A stretch of DNA of 64,000 nucleotides from JAGCJX01 sp045638645 (GTDB lineage Bacteria; Bacteroidota; Bacteroidia; Bacteroidales; UBA932): assembly GCA_045638645.1 (NCBI GenBank), contig JAZUBU010000020.1:1-64000 (forward strand), read 5' to 3'. Of this stretch, positions 1-8,430 are shown piece by piece; the stretch's first letter is position 1; every line of letters begins with the position of its first letter. The notes under the pieces were generated by a model. That model was given only the letters and a program-made list of their open reading frames with translations. It was not told where the DNA came from and made no database searches. A program made the translations under genes and the position numbers.

Positions 1-1
1 C

Positions 2-373
2 CTGCCCGACAAGCTGCAGACTGATATCTTCCGACGGTTGTTCGAAGCCGCTGAAATTGCTGAATTCAGCGTAGAAAAACGACAACAATACGATAAGGAT
101 ATGATTACAGAACGCGATTGGGAAAACATCAAACAAACCGCCCGACGAGAAGGGCGAGAAGAGGGACGCATCGAGGGTCGAGAAGAAGGGCGCCAAGAAG
201 GCCTCGAGGAAGGTCTTGAACGAGGTCTCGCTGAAGGTCGCGCCACCGGAATCACGGAGGGACAGGAGCAGGCGCGTCGCGAGGTCGCCAAAAACTTCAA
301 AGCCTTGGGCGTCTCAGTGACAGACATCGCCAAAGCGACGGGTTTGACTCCCGAAGAAATTCAGGCACTCTAG
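2..373 (+). CDS. Rpn-family PD-(D/E)XK nuclease/putative transposase, C-terminal part (cut by window edge)
   Basis: The reading frame is open from base 2, so the gene starts outside the window. The visible 123 residues match the tail of Rpn (recombination-promoting nuclease, formerly transposase_31) proteins: an LPDKLQ..IF.RLFE.AEI segment, a long charged stretch of EGR-type repeats (about residues 50-90), and a C-terminal KATGLTPEEI helix-turn segment. The catalytic PD-(D/E)XK domain would lie upstream and cannot be seen. Family members promote RecA-independent recombination; that role is inferred from the family. A partial copy of this tail follows 18 bases after the stop codon. Confidence 0.8.
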   Translation: MPDKLQTDIFRRLFEAAEIAEFSVEKRQQYDKDMITERDWENIKQTARREGREEGRIEGREEGRQEGLEEGLERGLAEGRATGITEGQEQARREVAKNFKALGVSVTDIAKATGLTPEEIQAL

Positions 374-391
374 CTACCAGGTTATTATAGA

Positions 392-658
392 ATGAAATTC
401 AGCGTAGAAAAACGACAACAATACGATAAGGACATGATTACAGAACGCGATTGGGAAAATATCAAACAAACCGCCCGACGAGAAGGGCGCGAAGAGGGAC
501 GCATCGAGGGTCGAGAAGAAGGCCACCGAGAAGGTCTTGAACGAGGTCTCGCTGAAGGACGTCTCGCTGTAGCAAAGAATTTAAAGGCTCTCGGTATCTC
601 GATAGCAGACATCGCCAAAGCGACGGGTTTGACTCCCGAAGAAATTGAGGCATTGTAA
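392..658 (+). pseudogene. Tandem partial copy of the Rpn-family C-terminal tail
   Basis: This 88-residue frame repeats the end of the preceding gene. It begins at the FSVEKRQQYDKDMI segment and ends in the same KATGLTPEEIEAL tail, but has a shorter EGR-repeat region. Bases from about 397 correspond to bases from about 64, an offset of 333. It lacks the whole nuclease domain, so it is most likely the residue of a tandem duplication or of a second Rpn gene that lost its body. It does have its own ATG, so a short tail-only product cannot be excluded. Internal starts that yield C-terminal-only proteins are known for some Rpn genes. Confidence 0.7.
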
Positions 659-684
659 ACCTATAAAAAGGCTGCGACCTTTCT

Positions 685-730
685 GACATGAACCCCGAAA
701 GTTAGACAAAAAACTTTCGGGGTTCATGTC
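685..730. terminator. Perfect 19-bp palindromic hairpin
   Basis: Bases 685-703 and 712-730 form a perfect 19-bp inverted repeat with an 8-base loop and the core AACCCCGAAAGTT. It lies between the Rpn remnants (plus) and the fucosidase (minus), which converge here, and probably acts as a bidirectional terminator. A T-rich run follows about 20 bases later. The same core recurs near 8.9 kb and 55.0 kb. Confidence 0.7.
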
Positions 731-777
731 ATTCGGGTATCGCATCCTTTTTTTTAAGGTGTACTACATGCTTACAA

Positions 778-2217
778 TCACTCCGGCATAACCAACAACG
801 CCACACGAGCAAGCCGGGCCTCGTCGCGAGCAGACAGGATATTCACCCGGATACGCTCTACAGATTGGGTCGGAAAACGAAGCATCCGTTTGTAGCCCAC
901 CGTAGTACCCCGCGCCACTTCCAACCAGGCACCCTGCGCTACACCCTTTTCCCCAGCACCAGCAATGGAGTCACCTTGCGCCGCAACAAACACTTCTACC
1001 GAAAATTCCTCAATCCGTTGCCCATGGGTGATATCCTCCTGAATCATCACCACATTGACCGGTACCGAAGGATCCACAGCGTATTCACAACTTTCACCGG
1101 CTGCTACCGTACTGATCACAGCACCTTCACGAACAGCATCGGCTGTATACAAAGCCCGAACCTTGGCCCCGAATTCCTGCAAACGTGCCACATCGGGATC
1201 TGCAAAACGACCCCGGGTATCCGGAGGGATGTTCAACAACAAGACAGAATTCCTGCCTACCGATTGAAAATAAATGTCCATTAGATTGTCCAACGAACGA
1301 ACCTGGTCGTCTTCGTAAGAATGGTAGAACCAACCCGGATGGATGGACACATCCACTTCCGAGGGATACCAACGAACCGAGGAGGCGGTGGCCAACAAAG
1401 AGCGACTGCCCAAATCTTCCGAGGTCGGTTCCAAACCCGGCACGGTGACACTCCACTCGGTTTCCCGGCCCCAGCCCCGTTCGTTGCCAACCCAACGGAC
1501 ATCATCCCCCATGATGGCGGTAACGGCCTGAGGCTGCAAACGATGGATGGTTCCACGGAACAGATCCCAATCATACTCCTGCTTCTTGCCGTTCGGGCCT
1601 TCTCCACAAGCACCGTCAAACCAAACTTCATGAACCGGACCATAATTTGTCAGCAGCTCGGTCAATTGCCGAACAAAAAACTGATTGTAAGCCGGAGAAT
1701 CACCATAACAGGCCGCATTCCGATCCCAAGGAGACAGGTACACACCGAATTTCAGTCCATGGCGTTCACAAGCGTCACGGAATTCACGCACCACATCTCC
1801 CTGTCCCTCTTTCCAAGGGGAGTTCTTCACGGAATAGTTTGTCGTTTCGGTCGGCCACAAACAGAAACCGTCGTGGTGTTTGGCGGTCAGAATCGCCATT
1901 TTGAAGCCGGCATCCACCAAGGTCTTCACCCATTGGTCGCAATCCAGTTCCGTCGGATTGAACAAGGCCGGATCATCCTGGCCACTACCCCACTCATTGC
2001 CGGTAAAGGTATTGATCCCAAAATGAAGAAAGGCCGTCAATTCCATTTGCTGCCATGCCAATTGCTCTGGTGTCGGGACGACATGCGCCGCCATCATTAC
2101 TTTCTCTTCTATCGTAGCACCCTCTGGAAATGCAACTTCCTTGACATAATGAATCTCACGTGCACATGATGCCCCGAAGAGCGCCAGGCACAAGGCCCAT
2201 AAAAACAGTCTTTTCAT
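778..2217 (-). CDS. GH29 alpha-L-fucosidase, lipoprotein
   Basis: The 479-residue protein is a glycoside hydrolase family 29 fucosidase that removes terminal alpha-L-fucose from host or dietary glycans. The N-terminus has a short hydrophobic segment ending in GASC (Cys18), suggesting lipid anchoring. Family hallmarks are FLHFGINTFTGNEWG (about 63-77), AKHHDGFCLW (112-121) and VWFDGA (198-203), where Asp201 is the expected nucleophile. The C-terminal 120 residues look like a beta-sandwich. The start at 2217 is preferred over 2238 because it gives a clean MKR signal peptide. It is the last gene of a patatin-phosphatase-fucosidase unit, 26 bases after its neighbour. Confidence 0.92.
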   Translation of the reverse strand: MKRLFLWALCLALFGASCAREIHYVKEVAFPEGATIEEKVMMAAHVVPTPEQLAWQQMELTAFLHFGINTFTGNEWGSGQDDPALFNPTELDCDQWVKTLVDAGFKMAILTAKHHDGFCLWPTETTNYSVKNSPWKEGQGDVVREFRDACERHGLKFGVYLSPWDRNAACYGDSPAYNQFFVRQLTELLTNYGPVHEVWFDGACGEGPNGKKQEYDWDLFRGTIHRLQPQAVTAIMGDDVRWVGNERGWGRETEWSVTVPGLEPTSEDLGSRSLLATASSVRWYPSEVDVSIHPGWFYHSYEDDQVRSLDNLMDIYFQSVGRNSVLLLNIPPDTRGRFADPDVARLQEFGAKVRALYTADAVREGAVISTVAAGESCEYAVDPSVPVNVVMIQEDITHGQRIEEFSVEVFVAAQGDSIAGAGEKGVAQGAWLEVARGTTVGYKRMLRFPTQSVERIRVNILSARDEARLARVALLVMPE

Positions 2218-2243
2218 GCTATAGTATTTATTTAACATATTTG

Positions 2244-3419
2244 TTATTTAATCAGATTCTCAATTCTTTTCGGAATATCAGTATTTTTCATAATGCCCGA
2301 GAAAGCAGTTGCTCCGGCACCGTAGGCAAACACCGGCACTACCGTTCCGGTATGTCCCTTGGTCGAGAAAGAAAGCTGGATCGGCACGGTTTCTCCGACT
2401 TCATGTCCGTTATAAGCCACAGCCGTTCCACCAGTCTCATGATCAGCCGTAACCACCAGCAAGGTGTTGGGATGCTCGTTGACATAGGTCACCAGGGCCT
2501 TGAGGGTCCGGTTAAATTCCTGCATTTCCTCGATCATGCCTTCTGAATCGTTGTTGTGGCCATAACCGTCAATGATGGCACTTTCAATCATCAAAAAGAA
2601 ACCATCCGGGCTGTTTCTCTCCAACACGGACAAAGCCTTCATGGTCGCCTTGGTCAGGTATTCGTTCGGTTCCGACAAGACCGTCGTATCGGAAATATCC
2701 GATTGAGCCGCTGCCAGTTGTGCCGCCAGACAAACTTCGGCCCCATCAGCCGCACCGGCCGTACGCGGGGTCTTTTGGTTACGACGATGGACATCCTGCA
2801 TCGGCAAAATACCCACGAAACGGTCCGAAGAGGTGTTTAGCACAGATTTCCAATCCAGGTACACGTCGTAGCCTTTGTCTATCAACGAAGCGGTCAGATC
2901 CACCGAATCCGGACGGTTGATGAAGGCAGAAAGACCTGAACCGATGGCCACATCCACGCCACTTTCCACAAATTGTTCTGCAATACGATAGCTTTCCGAA
3001 CGCTTTTTCACTCCGGCATAAAAGGCACCGGGTGTTGCTTCGGTCAACACGGTATTGACAACAATGCCTGACCTCTTGTTCATTTTCTGAGCTTTCTTCA
3101 GAAGGCTCTCCAACTGCCGGCCTTCCGGATCCACTCCCATATAACCGTTGCACGTACGTACGCCTGTCGCCAAAGCCGTTCCTCCGGCTGGAGAATCCGT
3201 CACATGGTTGTTGGCCGAGCACGTTTCGTTCAATCCGATGACCGGGTCCATTTCAAATCCTGTCATCTCAGTTTCCGATAAAAGTAACGAAGAAACGGCG
3301 CCAAAGCCCATACCGTCACCAATGAGGTAAATGACATTGTCCACCTGTTCTCGACGTGTGCAGCAAGCCGTCAGCAACAGCAGAAGTACTGCCAGAGCAG
3401 AAATAAATGTACGTTTCAT
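2244..3419 (-). CDS. Alkaline phosphatase, lipoprotein
   Basis: The 391-residue protein belongs to the alkaline phosphatase superfamily and hydrolyses phosphomonoesters outside the cytoplasm. A signal peptide ends at LTAC (Cys19). The metal-binding IGDGMG motif holds Asp35. The nucleophile loop VTDSPAGGTALATG has Asp75-Ser76, with Ser76 the expected phosphorylated serine. VTADHETGG near the C-terminus supplies further metal ligands. It lies 8 bases downstream of the patatin gene and probably shares its transcript. Phosphate release from host substrates is an inference. Confidence 0.93.
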   Translation of the reverse strand: MKRTFISALAVLLLLLTACCTRREQVDNVIYLIGDGMGFGAVSSLLLSETEMTGFEMDPVIGLNETCSANNHVTDSPAGGTALATGVRTCNGYMGVDPEGRQLESLLKKAQKMNKRSGIVVNTVLTEATPGAFYAGVKKRSESYRIAEQFVESGVDVAIGSGLSAFINRPDSVDLTASLIDKGYDVYLDWKSVLNTSSDRFVGILPMQDVHRRNQKTPRTAGAADGAEVCLAAQLAAAQSDISDTTVLSEPNEYLTKATMKALSVLERNSPDGFFLMIESAIIDGYGHNNDSEGMIEEMQEFNRTLKALVTYVNEHPNTLLVVTADHETGGTAVAYNGHEVGETVPIQLSFSTKGHTGTVVPVFAYGAGATAFSGIMKNTDIPKRIENLIK

Positions 3420-3427
3420 AAAGTTTA

Positions 3428-4294
3428 CTATAGGTATTGATTGATTTCCAATGCTTGCGCCAGGGCATAACCCTGATCATACAAATCCCGGAGTTTTTGC
3501 GGATCCCGTTCCATACGCCCAACCTCAATGGGCTCTACCGGCCGGATTACGGTCACTTCTCCTCTGGCTTCCAATGCCTCCACGGCTTCCAGCTGTTGAT
3601 TGTACAAGCGGTTGCGTTTCCGAATGGCCTCCTGCAAAGCCGGATACCGATGATAAAAGCAAGAAGGGACATACGAGTCCTTATCTGCTTTCCGATAACC
3701 TTTGTTCCGGGTCAAAACGATCAACTGCCGGCCGTAACCTTGCGAACGGGCTCGTTCAAACGGAATGGAATCGGCAATTCCTCCGTCCAACATCGGTTCT
3801 CCGTCCACGCGGGCGATCGGACACACAAAAGGCAAGCTGCTTGAAGCTTTCACAATCTCAATGATGCGTGCCGGATCGGACTTCTCTTCGTAATAACAGG
3901 CTTTCCCCGTCCGGCAACTCGTCGTCACCATCTCATAACGTTCCGGACACTGTGCATAAGCAGGATAATCGTATGGAATGATCTTTTCCGGGAACGTATG
4001 AAAAAGCAAGTCAAAGTCCATGATATTGCCTTTGGTCAACAGATAATACCAACGGATGTACCGGTAACGTTCCAACAGGTCGATGTTGCTGAATTTCGCC
4101 CGGCCACGCTGCCCGGACAAATAGGAAAGACCGTTACAAGCCCCGGCACTGACCCCGATGGTATAGGGAAAACGGACACCCCGGTCCATCAGGTTGTCCA
4201 AGACCCCGCACGTAAAGACGCCCCGCATTCCTCCCCCTTCCAGAACGAGAGCGGCATCGGCGGTCAATTGAAATGAAGGCTTACGGTTGTTCAT
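3428..4294 (-). CDS. Patatin-like phospholipase
   Basis: The 288-residue protein is a patatin-fold acyl hydrolase (YjjU/RssA type). The oxyanion loop EGGGMRGVF is at 19-27. The nucleophile elbow GVSAG places the catalytic serine at 49, and DGG places its partner Asp at about 170. No signal peptide is visible, so it is probably cytoplasmic. It is the first gene of the unit with alkaline phosphatase and fucosidase. A -7 box ends only four bases before the ATG, so the message may be leaderless. It diverges from the VUT-family transporter gene. Confidence 0.9.
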   Translation of the reverse strand: MNNRKPSFQLTADAALVLEGGGMRGVFTCGVLDNLMDRGVRFPYTIGVSAGACNGLSYLSGQRGRAKFSNIDLLERYRYIRWYYLLTKGNIMDFDLLFHTFPEKIIPYDYPAYAQCPERYEMVTTSCRTGKACYYEEKSDPARIIEIVKASSSLPFVCPIARVDGEPMLDGGIADSIPFERARSQGYGRQLIVLTRNKGYRKADKDSYVPSCFYHRYPALQEAIRKRNRLYNQQLEAVEALEARGEVTVIRPVEPIEVGRMERDPQKLRDLYDQGYALAQALEINQYL

Positions 4295-4298
4295 CCTA

Positions 4299-4306
4299 CA
4301 AATTTA
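4299..4306 (-). promoter_or_regulatory. -7 box for the patatin unit
   Basis: Read on the minus strand this is TAAATTTG, matching the Bacteroidetes TAnnTTTG element. It ends four bases before the patatin ATG, so transcription would start at or next to the start codon. No convincing -33 TTTG is seen. Confidence 0.45.
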
Positions 4307-4339
4307 AGCATTCCCCACGAATAATTGGAAAAACTCTCC

Positions 4340-4347
4340 TACCTTTG
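4340..4347 (+). promoter_or_regulatory. -7 box for the VUT-family transporter
   Basis: TACCTTTG matches the Bacteroidetes -7 consensus and lies 24 bases before the ATG at 4372. A TTG at 4325-4327 is closer than the usual -33 spacing, so only the -7 element is well supported. Confidence 0.5.
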
Positions 4348-4371
4348 CAATCGGATTTAACACACAACTGT

Positions 4372-5061
4372 ATGAACAAGGTATCGGAAAACCCTTTCAA
4401 AAACCGAAACACATTTGACACACCCCTGATGGTGGTTACCGCCATCTTTGTCACCTTGTACCTGGTGTCCAACGTGATGGCCGTCAAAGTAGTCAATTGT
4501 TTCAACCTGTTTTATTTCGACGCGGGAACCATCACCTTTCCCTTTGCCTACATGTTGGGCGATGTCATCACGGAAATTTGGGGCTACCGCACTTCCAAGA
4601 AAATCATTCTCCTGACACTGGTTTGCAACATCATTTTGGTACTCTGTACCTGGATCGGGGTTTACCTGCCCTCTCCCGACTACCTGGATACCACCACGCA
4701 GGCCTACAACCATATTTTCAGCCATGTCCCCCGCATTGTCATCGCATCGTTGGCCGGCTTCCTGCTTGGAGAACTCTCCAATGCCTGGATCATGGAAAAA
4801 ATCAAAATCAAGACCCGCGGACGCTGGTTGTGGCTCCGGACCATCGGCAGTTCCATGATTGCCTACATCCTGGACTCCATCCCCTTCGTGCTCATCGCCT
4901 TTGTCGGGGTCGTTTCGACTCATGATCTGATCATGATGATCATCTTCCAATATTTGAACAAACTATTGATTGAGAGCGTTCTCGGAACCCCGATGGCCTA
5001 TGCTTTCATCCACCTTATCCGACGCTATTACCATAAAGAAGAAGCAAGAAAAACAGTCTAA
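4372..5061 (+). CDS. VUT-family (YhhQ-like) queuosine-precursor transporter
   Basis: The 229-residue inner-membrane protein has about six hydrophobic segments. The VUT/YhhQ signatures include FYFDAGTITFPFAYMLGDVITEIWGYR (split across about 45-71) and the later LGELSNAWIMEKIKIKTRGRWLWLRTIGSS region. Family members import 7-cyano- or 7-aminomethyl-7-deazaguanine for queuosine synthesis; the substrate here is inferred. The ATG at 4372 is chosen because it follows a -7 box and starts at the usual family N-terminus. The HAD hydrolase follows 12 bases downstream. Confidence 0.85.
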   Translation: MNKVSENPFKNRNTFDTPLMVVTAIFVTLYLVSNVMAVKVVNCFNLFYFDAGTITFPFAYMLGDVITEIWGYRTSKKIILLTLVCNIILVLCTWIGVYLPSPDYLDTTTQAYNHIFSHVPRIVIASLAGFLLGELSNAWIMEKIKIKTRGRWLWLRTIGSSMIAYILDSIPFVLIAFVGVVSTHDLIMMIIFQYLNKLLIESVLGTPMAYAFIHLIRRYYHKEEARKTV

Positions 5062-5073
5062 AGCACCCATATC

Positions 5074-5748
5074 ATGTCCGAAAACAAAGCCCATTTCCCT
5101 GTATTTGAAAACCTTGAAAACATCGTCTTTGACTTTGGCGGCGTACTCATCGACCTGAACCGGGACCATTGCATCGAAGCCTTCCACAAAATAGGTTATG
5201 CCAAGGCCGAAAATATGATTGGCATCTACTGCCCGTCTGCCGAATTCATGGCCGTAGAAGAAGGAAAAATGACCACCGAAGAACTCGTGGAATTCATCCG
5301 CCAGGACTCCGGCAATCCCAGCATCACCTACGACGACGTACAAGGGGCCTACACCGCTTTTCTGGATGGCCTTCCGGTCAACAAATTACGATCCATCAAG
5401 GCCTTGCGCGATGCTGGCTATAGAACCTACGGACTGTCCAACATCAACGGATTTGTCATGCCCTACCTGCGGAACACCCTCTTTGCCGCAGACGGACTGA
5501 CCCTGGAAGACTACTTTGAATATGCCTACCTCAGTTTCGAAGTAAAGGCCCTCAAGCCCAATCCGGTTTTCTTTGAACGTATGGTGGCACACAGTGGCAT
5601 GGATCCCCGCAGAACCCTGTTCATCGATGACAGTGAAAAAAACATCGAAGCAGCCCGGCAATTGGGATTCCAGGTTTACCTGGCCCAAGCACGCGAAGAT
5701 TTTACCCCGATGCTCCAACACCTTGTAGATTTGAAAAGGAATCGGTAA
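5074..5748 (+). CDS. HAD-superfamily hydrolase (subfamily IA, YihX-like)
   Basis: The 224-residue cytoplasmic protein has the HAD motifs in order: DFGGVLIDL (motif I, nucleophile Asp about 20), GLSN (motif II), the lysine of EVKALKPNP (motif III) and FIDDSEKN (motif IV). A helical cap lies between motifs I and II. The DFGGVL form of motif I is typical of YihX-like sugar-phosphate phosphatases, but the substrate cannot be told from sequence. It is 12 bases after the transporter gene. The promoter of the next gene overlaps its stop codon. Confidence 0.88.
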   Translation: MSENKAHFPVFENLENIVFDFGGVLIDLNRDHCIEAFHKIGYAKAENMIGIYCPSAEFMAVEEGKMTTEELVEFIRQDSGNPSITYDDVQGAYTAFLDGLPVNKLRSIKALRDAGYRTYGLSNINGFVMPYLRNTLFAADGLTLEDYFEYAYLSFEVKALKPNPVFFERMVAHSGMDPRRTLFIDDSEKNIEAARQLGFQVYLAQAREDFTPMLQHLVDLKRNR

Positions 5749-5753
5749 CTTTG
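5723..5753 (+). promoter_or_regulatory. Promoter of the EF-hand-like membrane protein
   Basis: TTG (5723-5725), 20 bases, then TAACTTTG (5746-5753) fits the Bacteroidetes sigma-ABfr pattern. The first TAA of the -7 box is the stop codon of the HAD gene. The ATG at 5794 is 40 bases downstream. Confidence 0.6.
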
Positions 5754-5793
5754 AAAAATTTAATTGCTTAACCTACTCATAACCCATACGCTT

Positions 5794-8082
5794 ATGGCTT
5801 TTCTTCCTAAAAACAAATCATACCACTGGGAATTTATTAACATCGGTGGTTCACCCCGCGTACGCATCAGCTGCGGTCAGGACATTGCTCATCTGGCAGA
5901 GTTGGATCCCAAATTATGGACCGTGCTTTCCTGCCCCGTCAAAGGACTGGAAATTGACGAAAAAAGTTTGACCTATATGGATCAGGACCACGATGATAAA
6001 ATCCGTGTCAACGATGTGATTGCCACCTCCCAATGGATGACGAACGCCCTGATCAATCCGGACAGTCTGCTGGAAGGATCCGACAGCATCGAGCTGTCTA
6101 ACCTGAACCAGGACAATGCCATCGGCTGCAAACTCCACAGAGCGGCCCGACAAATCCTGGAAAACCTCGGTAAAGAAAACGAACGGATCACCTTGGCAGA
6201 TACCACGGATATCGAAACCATCTTTGCCAAAACCCGTTTCAACGGCGACGGTGTCATTACCGAGGCTTCCACCGAAAATGCCGAAGAAAAAGCCATCCTT
6301 GCGGATATTGACAAAACCTTGGGTGGCGTGATCGACCGCAGCGGAGCCCTCGGAGCCAACACCGAACTGATCGAAAATTTCTACGCGGCCCTGCAAGCCT
6401 ATACCGCCTGGAAACAAGCCGAAGTGGCAGCACCCTTTGGTGCGGATACCGACAAAGTCATCGAGGCCTATCAAGCCTTGGATACCAAAGTCAAGGACTA
6501 CTTCCTCCGCTCCCAACTGGCCGGCTACTCTCCCGCCAGCATCGCCACCTTGGATGTCCAAAATGCACGCATCGAGGCCATCAGCGCCGACAACCTGACC
6601 GGCAAAACCGATGAAATTGCCAGCTATCCCCTGGTGCGCATCACCGGACAGGCCGAGATTGACCTGCAAGCACCTGTAAATCCAGCATGGGCTTCTCCAT
6701 TCAATTTCCTGAAGGCAGTTGCATTTCCGAAAGATCAGACCGTACTCACCGAAGCAGACTGGAGCGCAGTCGGTGCCCAATTTGCAGCCTACCTGAACTG
6801 GAAAAACAGCAAAGCCGGTGCCGTGGTAGAAAGCCTGGGTTGGGACAGCATCCAGCAACACCTTCAAAACAACCGCAAAGAAGCCTTGTTGGCCCTGGTC
6901 GCCCAAGACCTCGCCTTGAAAGAAGAAGCCGAAAATATCGAATTGGTAAACCGATTCCTGCACATCCACCGGGATTTCTATCGCTTGCTACGCAACTTCA
7001 TCACATTCAACGACTTCTACGACAAAGACAAAAAAGTAAGCGCCATCTTCCAATCCGGTACCCTCATTGTAGACCAACGCGCCTGCCGTTTCTGTATGCA
7101 AGTAGCCGACACTGGCAAACACAGCAGTATGGCAGCGACCAGCGGAATGTTCCTGATCTACTGTGATTGTACCAACAAGAACATTGCCGGCAAACTCCAA
7201 ATTGTAGCGGCCATGACCGTTGGTCAAATCGGCGACATTGCAGTCGGAAAGAATGCCATTTACTTCGACAACCACGGACAGGAATGGGATGCAGTCATCA
7301 CCAAAATCATTGACAACCCCATCAGCCTGGGCCAAGCATTCTGGTCTCCCTACCGCAGACTGGCCACCACCATCGAAAACCTGATCAACAAAAACGCAGC
7401 GGACAAAGATGCCAAGATCATGAAAGACATGAACGAGAAGATCGCCACGGCACCCGCTGCCTTGCCCAAAACGCAGGATCCCAACGCCGCCCCGGTAGCC
7501 ACTCCGCCTTTTGACATTGCCAAATTTGCCGGTATCTTTGCCGCCATCGGGATGGCCTTCGGCATGATTGGTACTGCCTTGACCGGCCTGATCAAAGGCT
7601 TTGTCAGCCTCACCTGGTGGCAAATCATCGTCGTCTTTGTCGGCCTGTTGCTCGCCATCTCGGGTCCGGCCATGGTCATGGCCTGGATGAAGCTCCGCCG
7701 CCGGAACCTGGCCCCGCTACTCAACGCCAATGGATGGGCCATCAACGCCATCTCCAAAATCAGCATCCCCTTCGGAGAAACCCTCACCGATCAAGCGCGT
7801 TTCCCGAAGCTAAAACTCAAAGATCCCTACAAGAAAAAAGGCCTGGCACCTTGGAAAAAATGGACCATCAGTGGCGCCAGCCTGCTGATCGTCCTGGCAA
7901 TCCTCTGGCTCTGCAACTTGTTTGCCTGGGCCAAACTTCCCTCCCCCCTGCCCTGGTTTGAGCAAGAAACTGCTGTAGAATGCCCCGAAGCAACCTGTAT
8001 GGATGCTGACTGCAATGAAACCCGGGACACCACTTGCGCCTCCGTTGCGGAGCAAACAACAGAGGAAGCTGCAGCCAACTAG
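5794..8082 (+). CDS. Large membrane protein with EF-hand-like loop, function unknown
   Basis: No function is recognised for this 762-residue protein. The N-terminal region has a canonical 12-residue EF-hand loop at 63-74 (Asp at 1, 3, 5 and 12; Ile at 8) and a weaker NGDG loop near 150-159. A long, mostly helical region (about 160-560) contains RACRFCMQVAD. Three likely membrane segments follow at about 578-600, 608-632 and 690-712. The tail (about 725-762) is acidic and cysteine-rich, with CPEATCMDADC and a further Cys. There is no signal peptide, so the large N-terminal part is probably cytoplasmic. ATG 5794 is preferred over an upstream in-frame start because it follows a good promoter. 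A strong terminator follows. Confidence 0.75.
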   Translation: MAFLPKNKSYHWEFINIGGSPRVRISCGQDIAHLAELDPKLWTVLSCPVKGLEIDEKSLTYMDQDHDDKIRVNDVIATSQWMTNALINPDSLLEGSDSIELSNLNQDNAIGCKLHRAARQILENLGKENERITLADTTDIETIFAKTRFNGDGVITEASTENAEEKAILADIDKTLGGVIDRSGALGANTELIENFYAALQAYTAWKQAEVAAPFGADTDKVIEAYQALDTKVKDYFLRSQLAGYSPASIATLDVQNARIEAISADNLTGKTDEIASYPLVRITGQAEIDLQAPVNPAWASPFNFLKAVAFPKDQTVLTEADWSAVGAQFAAYLNWKNSKAGAVVESLGWDSIQQHLQNNRKEALLALVAQDLALKEEAENIELVNRFLHIHRDFYRLLRNFITFNDFYDKDKKVSAIFQSGTLIVDQRACRFCMQVADTGKHSSMAATSGMFLIYCDCTNKNIAGKLQIVAAMTVGQIGDIAVGKNAIYFDNHGQEWDAVITKIIDNPISLGQAFWSPYRRLATTIENLINKNAADKDAKIMKDMNEKIATAPAALPKTQDPNAAPVATPPFDIAKFAGIFAAIGMAFGMIGTALTGLIKGFVSLTWWQIIVVFVGLLLAISGPAMVMAWMKLRRRNLAPLLNANGWAINAISKISIPFGETLTDQARFPKLKLKDPYKKKGLAPWKKWTISGASLLIVLAILWLCNLFAWAKLPSPLPWFEQETAVECPEATCMDADCNETRDTTCASVAEQTTEEAAAN

Positions 8083-8125
8083 GATACCGGCCTGTAGCAA
8101 CACAACCGAGACGGATACTGCCTAT

Positions 8126-8160
8126 ACGACTGGACCTTCGGGTTCAGTCGTTTTGTTTTA
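8126..8160 (+). terminator. Rho-independent terminator
   Basis: An 11-bp stem (8126-8136 with 8141-8151, one G-U pair) closes a TTCG tetraloop and is followed by TTTGTTTT. It ends the membrane-protein transcript. Confidence 0.85.
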
Positions 8161-8430
8161 CCACCATCCACTTCGACACAAACCAAATCTACCGGGCTGC
8201 TCCCACACATACCTTAAGCCACAAAAACTGCCCCAAAGACCCTCTCACAAGGATAACCACATCAAAGTTTTACCCCACAGAGTCCCTACCCAAACAGGCG
8301 AATATCCATAAATCAAACTTTGAATCCAGGCTATTTGATAAGAAATTTATAAAATTTCCGGGAAAAATCTCTACTTTGGAACGAGTTTTGTATATTTATT
8401 AATACATTAATTACAAAACAAGATAACGAT
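8161..8430. other. Intergenic leader region of desulfoferrodoxin
   Basis: This is non-coding. The first 150 bases are C-rich and without clear structure. From about 8310 the sequence becomes AT-rich, as expected for a promoter region, but no full TTTG/TAnnTTTG pair is found. The nearest matches are TACTTTG (8373-8379 region) and TATATTTA (8391-8398). No tRNA or riboswitch is recognised. Confidence 0.4.

Noticed and set aside
2..730. Rpn remnants as an intact insertion sequence
   Set aside because: No flanking inverted repeats or target duplications are visible; the 685-730 palindrome is a terminator-like element seen at other loci.
1321..2169. 282-residue open frame on the plus strand opposite the fucosidase
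   Set aside because: The minus-strand GH29 frame has catalytic motifs and a signal peptide; the plus frame has no protein-like features and is a codon-bias shadow.
5914..6969. 351-residue open frame opposite the EF-hand-like membrane protein gene
   Set aside because: No start context or known motif, and fully covered by a well-supported plus-strand gene.
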